Source of the DNA: an uncultured Pontibacter sp.
GTDB lineage: Bacteria; Bacteroidota; Bacteroidia; Cytophagales; Hymenobacteraceae
Direction of reading: 5' to 3'
DNA: 64,000 bases
Assembly: GCF_947492645.1 (NCBI RefSeq)
Contig: NZ_CANLMZ010000008.1
Coordinates: 248,001 to 312,000 of the forward strand
Positions 51,231 through 59,498 of the stretch are shown one piece after another. The notes beneath the pieces are model-generated. The model was given only the letters and a program-made list of their open reading frames with translations, was not told where the DNA came from and did no database searches. The position numbers and the translations under genes are program-made. The number at the start of each line of letters is the position of its first letter. Position 1 is the first letter of the stretch.

Positions 51231-51260
51231 CATGCTTTCCTTAAAGCTGTGCTGTCACTA

Positions 51261-51995
51261 CTATCGTTTTATCACTCTACCCGATCCTGATACATTTTGG
51301 CTAACAGTCGGGTTTCCCTGGTAGTATACATTGCCGCTTCCGGAGATATCTACCGTTAACGTTGCAGCAGCACTAACCTCAGCCACGCCCGAACCTGATA
51401 TGTTTACTGTTACGTTTTCGGCTTGCAAGGCAAAAGCCTCTGCCCTGCCAGACCCGGAAATATTTACGCTATGGCGTACGGCCTCTCCTGCCAGCACAAT
51501 CTCCCCTGAACCAGACACACGCGACATCACCTGCCTGGCATCCACATTCAACTCTATCTTACCAGATCCATTTACCTGCACCGGAATATCTTCGGCGATA
51601 AAGTTGCCCTGGCAGTTTATTCGCCCAGAGCCGTTCATCGCTAACGCATCCACTACCGGCATGGTAATGTATATCTCCACTTGCTTGCTTCTCCTTACGC
51701 AGTCCCTATGCTCAATTTTCCAGGTATTGTTGCGGATATCGGTTCTTAGTTGGTCCAGGATATTTGATTCACCTTTTACCTCGACCTGCTGTGTAGCCCC
51801 TTGAGTAATGTATACTATAAAGTCGCCGTTAGCATCTACACTCGTAAACGGATCTAAATTAAGCGTGCGTGTTTCGATACTTCCTTCGCCTTTAATGCAA
51901 TTGGTATCGTTGCAGCCGCTAAGAATAATTGATAAAAACAACAGAGCAACTGCAAACCCAGTATGGTGTTCTTTAACATTAAATTTCTTTTTCAT
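51261..51995 (-). CDS. GIN-domain (DUF2807) lipoprotein
   Basis: 244 aa from ATG at 51993-51995, which gives a proper lipoprotein signal (lipobox LSGC near residue 28). The upstream frame to 52043 is not signal-like. The mature part is the head-GIN/DUF2807 beta-helix with the typical repeated GSGxxxx turns (VNGSGKIEL, VSGSGEIVL, ISGSGRAEAF, ISGSGVAEV, ISGSGNVYY). This family is common on the surface of Bacteroidota; its function is unknown. Monocistronic. Confidence 0.92.
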   Translation of the reverse strand: MKKKFNVKEHHTGFAVALLFLSIILSGCNDTNCIKGEGSIETRTLNLDPFTSVDANGDFIVYITQGATQQVEVKGESNILDQLRTDIRNNTWKIEHRDCVRRSKQVEIYITMPVVDALAMNGSGRINCQGNFIAEDIPVQVNGSGKIELNVDARQVMSRVSGSGEIVLAGEAVRHSVNISGSGRAEAFALQAENVTVNISGSGVAEVSAAATLTVDISGSGNVYYQGNPTVSQNVSGSGRVIKR

Positions 51996-52096
51996 AGTTT
52001 GATTAGGTTTTGATAGTGCGTAATGAAGGAAAGATTCCATCAACTTTGCTTTAGTTGCATCAGCCTCTTAATAATTATAGCGGACGGGTCTTAAAA

Positions 52097-52129
52097 CAAA
52101 TAAAGGGCTCTACAGGAGCCCTTTATTTG
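52097..52129. terminator. Terminator at the end of the surface cluster
   Basis: 14-bp perfect stem CAAATAAAGGGCTC (52097-52110) with GAGCCCTTTATTTG (52116-52129). It abuts the OmpA-family stop codon at 52130. Confidence 0.75.
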
Positions 52130-53326
52130 TTAATCTATTCTTATTTCTACTTTCCGGTGTGCTGCGCCCTGCTCTTCAAGTATAGCGTGGTCGCTTGAGA
52201 TCCAGAAGTTCTTGTGTGGGAGTTTATGCTTGATGTACCACTCCACATAGGCTGCCCTTTTTCGGCTAACATGCTGCTTGGCTGTCGCTGATCCTTTTCT
52301 GTCAGAGTATCCTGTAATATAGATGCGCGCTTCGTTTTGCTGCTTCTCCAGGAATGTATGTAACTCTTTTACAGCTGCTTTATCCAAGTAGAGGTTATTA
52401 AAACCATACAGCAACTGCAGGTCAGCTTTGCGGCTTTTCACTTCCGGAGCATTCGCCTTTACCTCTGATGCAGTACTTGGATATTGTGATGTTGATACCG
52501 CACCCTCAAAAGAGATGTCTTCGGTATAAACTTCTTCAGCAACCTCGGCACCCGTAGTATAGGCTGTGTAACCGTTCTTGGCATCTGCCGTGATCCAAAG
52601 CTCCTGCGTTCCCTGCTTTTTGTAGTAGGCATTAAAGGCATTCTCCTGATTAACCTGCCTCGCAAGTTTTACCGGCTCCTGCCCTGCTACACCCGCCTTG
52701 AAAGGCACCGCGTACACATAAGCGGCCTCCCCTGCTTTTCTGGAAAAGTACAGCGAGTCGCCGGATAGAAAAGGCGCAAACTCCGGCTGGCGCGTATTCA
52801 CGTTGCCTCCCAGGTTCTTTGGTTTGTTCCAACGCTTGCCATCCCAGTTGCTCTGGTAAATATCATCGTAGCCTTTCGTCCGGGCTAATTCTCCAGAAAT
52901 AAACAAATCGTTTTTATCCGGAGTAAGGAACAAGCCAAGGTTGTAGGAGTTATTTCTGAATTTGGGCAACTTACGCTCACCTGTTTTAGCAAAAACGCCT
53001 TCGTTGTAAGTATAAAACGCTATCACTTCTTCTTTGCGACCTCTCCGGTGATATACGAATACCTCTTTTGTTTCTGGGTTGCTGCCAACTACGGTGTTTA
53101 CCAAACCGGCATTTAGCACGTCTTCTTTTTTAGCTGTTTCAGAATTACCTTTTTTCTCGGTGTACAAAAACTGGCCTTCTTTGTCTTTTTTGGTATAGAT
53201 CAGGAGGTTGTCATCCAACAAGGTCACATCGGCCACTTCTTCGCGCGTTTCCTTGATTGGTGTTTGTGCCTGTGCAGTAAAGGCAACTGCTATAAAAAAT
53301 GCTACAGAGTAAACTATTTTCTTCAT
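52130..53326 (-). CDS. OmpA family protein with PD40-like repeats
   Basis: 398 aa. Signal peptide 1-20. Residues 30-270 contain WD40/PD40-like beta-propeller repeats (DKNDLFISGELARTKGYDD, FAPFLSGDSLYFSRK). The last 100 residues are an OmpA peptidoglycan-binding domain (LYGFNNLYLDKAAVKEL, IYITGYSDRKGSATAKQ, ISSDHAILEEQGAAHRKVEI). It lies 11 nt after the PorP/SprF gene on the same strand. This trio (OmpA, PorP/SprF and a type B cargo) resembles the SprE/SprF modules used with T9SS type B proteins in Bacteroidota. Role: linking outer membrane to peptidoglycan. Confidence 0.9.
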   Translation of the reverse strand: MKKIVYSVAFFIAVAFTAQAQTPIKETREEVADVTLLDDNLLIYTKKDKEGQFLYTEKKGNSETAKKEDVLNAGLVNTVVGSNPETKEVFVYHRRGRKEEVIAFYTYNEGVFAKTGERKLPKFRNNSYNLGLFLTPDKNDLFISGELARTKGYDDIYQSNWDGKRWNKPKNLGGNVNTRQPEFAPFLSGDSLYFSRKAGEAAYVYAVPFKAGVAGQEPVKLARQVNQENAFNAYYKKQGTQELWITADAKNGYTAYTTGAEVAEEVYTEDISFEGAVSTSQYPSTASEVKANAPEVKSRKADLQLLYGFNNLYLDKAAVKELHTFLEKQQNEARIYITGYSDRKGSATAKQHVSRKRAAYVEWYIKHKLPHKNFWISSDHAILEEQGAAHRKVEIRID

Positions 53327-53337
53327 ATAATTTCAGG

Positions 53338-54333
53338 TTACCAGATGGTTACACTCTTGCCGTACTTGGGATACTTTGCCGGAAGCAGGTTGAATGTCAG
53401 CATGATCTCGTTTGTACTCTTGCCAATGCTCTTGGCATCACTTGTTGGGGCTTCATACACGTACCCTATCTTCAATTGATCTACCCGTACACCTGCATTT
53501 AAAGTATAAGCCAGGTCTTTGCGGTAACCGCCGCCAACCCACAGCATGTTCTGGTAAACAGCTTTTACCTGTCCTTCCAGCGTTTCCTTCACCTTATCAT
53601 CATATTGGTAAATACCATTCAGCACAAGTCCTACCTGCTCCGTCAAAGCTGTGCGATAACCGGCCTGGGCAATGTGCTTGCGGGTATACATGTTCTTCAG
53701 GAAATTGTCTCCGGCAGTTGCCAAACCACCCTCTGCCACGTCCTGCATTGCGTAACCCAGGTAATATTTATCATGTGTCAGCATCAGGCCAAAGTTTAGG
53801 TCCAGTTTGCTCAGCTTGTTATTCTGCCCCAGCACGTCCTGGTACTGCGGGTCATTTTCCTGGTCAAGGGTTAGCTTGTTACCATCCAGGCGCTGCTGGC
53901 TAACGGCAACTGCTGTACCCCAGCGCAGGCTCAGGCTTTCGCTTAACTGTATGCGCGATCCGTAGCTCAGAAAAACCTGGCTTTCAGCGTAAGCACCAAA
54001 CCTGTCGTTAAGTATGGCTAACCCGAAGGCGTGCTTTGCACCGCCCTGTCTGTTATACCTGTCCTCACGCTGTGTTTTCAGCTGGTTATTTTCCTTCCAT
54101 GCGCTTAAGTCGGCCATGTCAAGCTCTGCTGATGCGAAAATAGTTTTAGGCGCATCTTCAAAGCCTGTCCATTGGTTACGGTAAAATGTTTTCACCATAG
54201 AGCCTTCAAAACCAGTTAAGGCTGGGTTGTAGTACTGCTGGAACAACGAGAAGTTGGCAATGTGTTTTCTGCTCTGGGCTTGTGCACCCAGAGCAGAAAG
54301 TATAACTGCAATAGCTATGATATACTTTTTCAT
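53338..54333 (-). CDS. PorP/SprF family T9SS membrane protein
   Basis: 331 aa. Signal peptide 1-19 (ending LGAQAQ), then the family start FSLFQQYYNPALTGFEGS and beta-barrel strands to a C-terminal IMLTFNLLPA. PorP/SprF proteins attach type B sorting-domain cargo to the cell surface and are paired with it. Here the giant type B protein lies 5 nt upstream on the same strand, so the pairing is direct. A 13-bp perfect hairpin at 54266-54299 falls inside its signal-peptide codons. Confidence 0.94.
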   Translation of the reverse strand: MKKYIIAIAVILSALGAQAQSRKHIANFSLFQQYYNPALTGFEGSMVKTFYRNQWTGFEDAPKTIFASAELDMADLSAWKENNQLKTQREDRYNRQGGAKHAFGLAILNDRFGAYAESQVFLSYGSRIQLSESLSLRWGTAVAVSQQRLDGNKLTLDQENDPQYQDVLGQNNKLSKLDLNFGLMLTHDKYYLGYAMQDVAEGGLATAGDNFLKNMYTRKHIAQAGYRTALTEQVGLVLNGIYQYDDKVKETLEGQVKAVYQNMLWVGGGYRKDLAYTLNAGVRVDQLKIGYVYEAPTSDAKSIGKSTNEIMLTFNLLPAKYPKYGKSVTIW

Positions 54334-54338
54334 TATAA

Positions 54339-57300
54339 TTATTTCTTAAGAATTGTCACAACACCTTTCTTCACCATGTTAATGTCCTTCACCTGCACGA
54401 TGTACAAGAAAGCACCTTTTCGCACTTGTCCGTTCGCATCTCTGCCATCCCACCCTTTTTCCGGGTTAGTAGTATGGAACAGGCGCACACCTGAACGGTC
54501 AAATACCTCGATCTCCACGTTGTTGTAGAATCTCAGTTCAGGGATGGTCCAGTTGTCGTTGATGCCGTCTCCGTCAGGAGAGAAAGCGTTCACGATCTTC
54601 AGTTGATCCTCTGCCTTGGCGTAAAGCTCCTTCTTTAAATTAAAGGCCTTTTCGATGGTGTTGTTGTATGGGTCGGCACTGCGGACCCTGATTGAAAGCT
54701 GCGTGATACCAGACAGGCCTTTATTCGACTTCAGGTACAGCTTATCACCTCTTAGCTCAAACAGGTCATTGTCTTTGCTGCCATCGCCATTTACCAAAGT
54801 ATAGACAAATTCGCTGTCGTCCGGGTCGGTGGTAGTAAAGTTTCCGATCATATCGTCTGCAGTAGCTTCCGGTTTGAAAGTAGTCGTGCTGAAGGCAAGC
54901 GCTGTTGGCACTATATTCGGCTGTACTTCTACTGTCACTTTAGCTATGTGCTGCGCCAGGTTGGTAGTCATCGGGGCAAGTATAAGTGCGCCTGTCAGCT
55001 CGTAGGCTCCGGCTACCAGGCCGTTGTAGTTCCACTGGCTCCAGGTTACGGTCAGCTGCTCCGTAGCACCCGTAGAATAAGTAACTTCTACCTTAGCTGG
55101 CATCGGCACGTTGGAATAAGTTGTTCTGATCGGTACTTTGATTACCTCCGGCACGGTTACCGCCACGATGTCGCGCGTGATCTTGATCACTTCGGCCGTA
55201 GCGTTTGTGCCTTTGTTACCGGCTGCATCCACTAAGTATAAAGTTGCAGTCAGGGTACCGTCGTTCAGGCTAGTCAGGTCGAGTGCGTTCAGCTCAAAGT
55301 TATCCTGCGTTACCTGCGCTGTGCCAGTAAGGTCTGTTCCGCCGTTGTTGCTGGCGATGCTGTAGAAGTATACTGTACCAGGTTCTGCGCCTGTAACATT
55401 TAAGCTCATGTTTGTTACATTCGTTACATCCACACGGGCTGCGTTGAATGCCAAAGTATAGCCGGCTGGTGCAGTTGCGTCGTAAAGCAGCTGTAACACA
55501 TTAGAGGCCTTGTTACCGTTGGTAGCAATATCCTGCGCAGCATTTGCGGCTACTGCTACTGTTACCCCGCCATCAGCAGCAGGTGTAACAAGCGCAACGT
55601 AAGTTTGTCCGTCAACTTCTCTGAAGTCAGAGAGAGCGCCATTTGTTACAGTCACATCCGCCGGCTCAAAACCAGCTACATCTTCCGAAAACTTGAAGGT
55701 AACATTAAACGCTGCATTTGTAGGATCAGGAGCAGTAGTAGAAACTACAAGTTCAGGCTTTGTAGCATCATACATGCGCGTAAGCACAACAGGTGCTATA
55801 TTTCCGTTTGTAGCTGCATCAAATGCCACATCAGCAGCAACAGCTACATTTACTTCTCCGTCAGCGGTTGGCGTAATCAGGGCTGTGTATACTTGCCCGT
55901 TTGCACTTTCAAAAAGAGAAGCCACACCGTTGGTAACAACTATGTCTGCCAAATTAAAACCGGAAACAGCCTCTGAGAAAGTAAAGGCAACTGTGAAGGA
56001 AGCATTTACATAAGCTGCTGCTTTGGAGTATAGCTCTACTGTTGGCTTTGTAATGTCATACAGCGTTATGATTTCGTTTGATACTGTGTTACCGTTCAGT
56101 GATGCGTCTACAGCTTTGTCTGCCGCTATACTTACTTTAACTATAGCTTCTGTTGCAGGAGTGATAATGGCCGTATAAGCGCTGTTGCTTACCGCAGTAA
56201 AGTCTGTTACTGTACCATTCTCAACAGTTATACTTTCGGCATCAAACTCATTTACATTTTCGCTGAAGGTAAACTTAACTTCGAAAGCAGCATTTGTTGT
56301 AGCAGGCACCAAACTAGAAGCTACTACAGTTGGTCGGGTAGCATCGTATGTAATCTGGCTTTGCAGCAGCTCCACGTTGCCAGCTGCATCTTTCAGCTGT
56401 AACATAACAACCTGAGCTCCTTCTACTGCAGTTAGCAGCCATACTTTAGATGTGCCTGTTTCTTCCCAGGCACTCCAGTTATTACCGCCATTAGAGAACT
56501 GCATGTGTGTTACACCAGTACCTGTGCCGTCTGCAGATGTGATGCTTAGGGTTACTTCTCTGTTATTTGTAAAGTCCGCACCATCATTGATTGCAATTGT
56601 ACCAGTAGGCTTGGTTTTATCAATTATGAAGTTAACTGTGGTGCTGTTTGTAGCGGCATCTGTTACAGTTAAAGTATAAACTCCCTCTGCACTTACAACT
56701 GTTCCACTTGCAAAAGCCTCTCCATTTAATGTAGCTGTGCCTTCATTAAAGCTGATGGTTCTGTCAGAGTTATACTTGCCGTTATCCGCTACACCTGTTA
56801 CAATTGGGTGTGTCTTGTCAATAGCGAAGCTCACAGTTGTAGTGTTTCCAGCCTCATCAGTTACAACTAAAGTATAGGCGCCGTCTGCACTAACAGTAGT
56901 TTGGCTTACAAATGTGCTGCCGTTTAGCAAGGCTGCTCCCTCATTAAAGCTTATTGTTACATTCGTGTTGTAGTGGCTGTTATTGTTTATACCAGTTACT
57001 ACTGGTGCTGTATTATCAAGTAAATACTGTTCGTTCTGGCAGTTACCTGGCGCGAATGTATTACCGGCCACATCAACTATACCTGCGCCATCGTCTTTAA
57101 GCATCAGCGAAATTGTGCCATCGCCAGTTGCCCCGCTTACTACAACATCAAAGGCTGTAGTTGAATAGCTGGTAACTGTAGAGATTACACCCGTGGCCGT
57201 ACCTGTGCTGGATAACTTAAACGCAGCTATACTTAAACCACTAACTGGCTCACTAAAAGTGATACGGTATGTTAAAGAGGTTGCATTTGTAGTAGCTGCC

Positions 57301-59222
57301 GATGGTGTATGGCGATTTATGCTTATTAAAGAAGGAGCAGTTGCATCTAATGTAATTCCCGCTTTAGTTGTCGCTACGTTTCCTGCTGCATCCCGTAACT
57401 GTGCATAAATTACCTTGTAGCTGTCACCATCAGTTACAGACCAGGCTTTTGTCTCTGCAGCAGTCTCCCATGCGCTCCAGTTTTGTGCATCGTTAGAAAA
57501 GCGCATGTCAGTTACACCGCTACCCTCACCATCCTGATATGTCAGAGTTAGAGTAACATCTGCAGAAGTAGCTGATGATGCGTCGCCATTAATAATTAAA
57601 TTGGCGATTGGCAAAGATTTATCGATCGTATAGGCTGGACCATTAGTAAAAGGTACATTGCTTACTTCTGGTACCACCCCCGTTGTGTTAGCAAGATTTA
57701 ATTTAATCGTCCCATCACCACTACCAGTACTTGCAGTTACAGTATATGTATTACCTGTGCCTGCAACACTTGTGATAATTGCTCCTGCAACTCCAGAACT
57801 CGTCAAAGTAAAATTTGAGATTGTGATCCCAGCTACCGCTTGGTTGAACTTAACAAGAAACTCAACATTACCTGCATTAGAAACAGATGATGATTGTCGC
57901 TCGATAGTAGCTAACGCAGTTTGGGTATAAAAATCCCTTACGTCACCATAGCTTACACCTAAAGAATTGATTGCAAATGACTTGAAATATATTTTGGTAC
58001 CTGCTGGTAGATTCTCCACCACATAAGCATAAGCTCCTGGCCCTGTTTCCATGGCAACCTTATTTCCTGTATTCAGGTCAAGGGCTTCAGTTGTGTTCCA
58101 TACAATGCCCCTTTCTGTGATAGCGGCTCCACCGTCAGCTGTTACATTTCCGCCTAATAATGCTGAGTTGCCTGTAATGCTTGATGCAGCTGTAGTTGAT
58201 ACGGAGGGGACAGTTTGTGTATTTACAGTTAATGTTACTTCATTTGAAATAATTTCAGCACCACACGAATTAGAAACCTTAGCTCTGAACTTGTTGCCAT
58301 TCTGAGCAGCGCCTGCATTAAACTTTAAAATTGTACTGTTTTGTTCTGCCAGATTAATCCAAGAACCATTAGCAAATGTTTGCCATTGTATTAATGGAGC
58401 AGGTTTACCAGATACCGCAACTTCAAATAAGGCTTCTGTATCAACTTTAACAGTTACGCTTTGTGGTTGATCCTGTATGGTTGTAACTTCATTTACTGTA
58501 AGCGTAGCCGGGTCAGAGAGAAGGTTGGAAGATTTTATCGTATTAACGACACATCGATATTTAACTCCATCCAAGCCGTTAACATTTGCTATGTTTAATT
58601 TGCTTGTAGTTACCCCTGAGTAATTAGAACCATTAGATAGGTTTATCCAAGAATTATTAAAAACCTGCCATTGAAAAGATGTTGGTTCGAGCGCCTCAAC
58701 ACGAAATTCAGCACTTCCACCAGCACAAGCAATTGTACTAACTGGTTGTAAAGTGATATCAGCTACAACAACAAAATCTGAAATTTTTAGAACACCTCTG
58801 CCGCAGCAGTTATCATAGTTGTAAACTTTAAAGCCGAACTTATCTCCAGCTTTTACAAGTACGTCCGTAATACTGCCATTGCCTCCATTCGATATCAAGG
58901 TTTCAGTACCACCATTTATATAATGAGCTACCTCAATATCAGGATTTTCAAATTCATATTTAAATGAAATTTTCCCAGAATAAGGCATCGTGATGAAGTA
59001 AGATTCAGCAAGGTCATTACTGTACATTCCCGAATTGTTATCACTACCGTACAAAGTAATAGAGCCTGGAGCCCCAGATACATCTACATGTCCATCCCCT
59101 CCTTGAGTATTTGAATAAAATGACCACTTGGAAGGGCTAAAATCTTCAGAGAACTGAGCCTTTGATAAATTGGCACTTGTTAAGGCTAAAATAAAGATAA
59201 AGGATACTAGCAGCCGTCTCAT
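54339..59222 (-). CDS. Giant Ig-like surface protein with T9SS type B sorting domain
   Basis: 1,627 aa from ATG at 59220-59222, which begins a signal peptide (MRRLLVSFIFILALTSA). The first 160 residues are a jelly-roll-like domain; PKD/Ig-like domains follow to about 450. Next come Ig-like modules with SGDGTIKLNL and TFSEPVSGL, bacterial Ig repeats (VTGVADNGKYNSDRTISFNE), and three tandem 95-residue repeats (DATKP...FKFSEDVAGFEPADVTVTNG) at about 55.47-56.35 kb. The C-terminal 85 residues are the gliding-type sorting domain (AFSPDGDGINDNW; GAFLYIVQV). It is exported by T9SS and held by the PorP/SprF partner. An adhesin or matrix protein is likely. Confidence 0.93.
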   Translation of the reverse strand: MRRLLVSFIFILALTSANLSKAQFSEDFSPSKWSFYSNTQGGDGHVDVSGAPGSITLYGSDNNSGMYSNDLAESYFITMPYSGKISFKYEFENPDIEVAHYINGGTETLISNGGNGSITDVLVKAGDKFGFKVYNYDNCCGRGVLKISDFVVVADITLQPVSTIACAGGSAEFRVEALEPTSFQWQVFNNSWINLSNGSNYSGVTTSKLNIANVNGLDGVKYRCVVNTIKSSNLLSDPATLTVNEVTTIQDQPQSVTVKVDTEALFEVAVSGKPAPLIQWQTFANGSWINLAEQNSTILKFNAGAAQNGNKFRAKVSNSCGAEIISNEVTLTVNTQTVPSVSTTAASSITGNSALLGGNVTADGGAAITERGIVWNTTEALDLNTGNKVAMETGPGAYAYVVENLPAGTKIYFKSFAINSLGVSYGDVRDFYTQTALATIERQSSSVSNAGNVEFLVKFNQAVAGITISNFTLTSSGVAGAIITSVAGTGNTYTVTASTGSGDGTIKLNLANTTGVVPEVSNVPFTNGPAYTIDKSLPIANLIINGDASSATSADVTLTLTYQDGEGSGVTDMRFSNDAQNWSAWETAAETKAWSVTDGDSYKVIYAQLRDAAGNVATTKAGITLDATAPSLISINRHTPSAATTNATSLTYRITFSEPVSGLSIAAFKLSSTGTATGVISTVTSYSTTAFDVVVSGATGDGTISLMLKDDGAGIVDVAGNTFAPGNCQNEQYLLDNTAPVVTGINNNSHYNTNVTISFNEGAALLNGSTFVSQTTVSADGAYTLVVTDEAGNTTTVSFAIDKTHPIVTGVADNGKYNSDRTISFNEGTATLNGEAFASGTVVSAEGVYTLTVTDAATNSTTVNFIIDKTKPTGTIAINDGADFTNNREVTLSITSADGTGTGVTHMQFSNGGNNWSAWEETGTSKVWLLTAVEGAQVVMLQLKDAAGNVELLQSQITYDATRPTVVASSLVPATTNAAFEVKFTFSENVNEFDAESITVENGTVTDFTAVSNSAYTAIITPATEAIVKVSIAADKAVDASLNGNTVSNEIITLYDITKPTVELYSKAAAYVNASFTVAFTFSEAVSGFNLADIVVTNGVASLFESANGQVYTALITPTADGEVNVAVAADVAFDAATNGNIAPVVLTRMYDATKPELVVSTTAPDPTNAAFNVTFKFSEDVAGFEPADVTVTNGALSDFREVDGQTYVALVTPAADGGVTVAVAANAAQDIATNGNKASNVLQLLYDATAPAGYTLAFNAARVDVTNVTNMSLNVTGAEPGTVYFYSIASNNGGTDLTGTAQVTQDNFELNALDLTSLNDGTLTATLYLVDAAGNKGTNATAEVIKITRDIVAVTVPEVIKVPIRTTYSNVPMPAKVEVTYSTGATEQLTVTWSQWNYNGLVAGAYELTGALILAPMTTNLAQHIAKVTVEVQPNIVPTALAFSTTTFKPEATADDMIGNFTTTDPDDSEFVYTLVNGDGSKDNDLFELRGDKLYLKSNKGLSGITQLSIRVRSADPYNNTIEKAFNLKKELYAKAEDQLKIVNAFSPDGDGINDNWTIPELRFYNNVEIEVFDRSGVRLFHTTNPEKGWDGRDANGQVRKGAFLYIVQVKDINMVKKGVVTILKK

Positions 59223-59342
59223 TTTTAGTTTGAGAAATGCGTATAGTTTATCCTTGTCCCATCTGTATGAAGGGAAGGAAGTTTTGACCATAAAAGACTG
59301 GGTTAGTAGATGTTATGCTATAAATTTCTATTTTTTTGCCCG

Positions 59343-59372
59343 CAAATGTAGAAGCAAAAATTTACTAATCAA
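59343..59372 (-). promoter_or_regulatory. Promoter of the type B surface operon
   Basis: On the minus strand TTG (complement of 59370-59372), 19 nt, then TACATTTG (complement of 59343-59350). This is a good fit to the Bacteroidota consensus. The leader to the ATG is about 115 nt. Genes at 59.2, 54.3 and 53.3 kb probably share it. Confidence 0.6.
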
Positions 59373-59453
59373 CATCCTTTACAAAGATGTTAAATCATTG
59401 ATAGTACAACACGGCATAATACTATTTAATGTCTATAATTAGCGTTTTAAATA

Positions 59454-59493
59454 AATAAAACACTATATAAAATATAATATATAGTGTTTTATT
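59454..59493. terminator. AT-rich terminator of recQ
   Basis: 16-bp perfect stem AATAAAACACTATATA (59454-59469) with TATATAGTGTTTTATT (59478-59493), 5 nt after the recQ stop. The unusual AT-rich stem ends in T on the minus strand. Confidence 0.75.
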
Positions 59494-59498
59494 CTTTA

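Noticed and set aside
55470..56350. Repeats in the surface gene as a CRISPR or DNA satellite
   Set aside because: The period is about 290 nt with protein-level similarity and diverged DNA, as expected for tandem Ig-like domains.
55138..58305. Many plus-strand frames opposite the Ig-like protein
   Set aside because: They arise from the Thr/Val/Ala-rich coding on the minus strand, and none has its own start context or domain.
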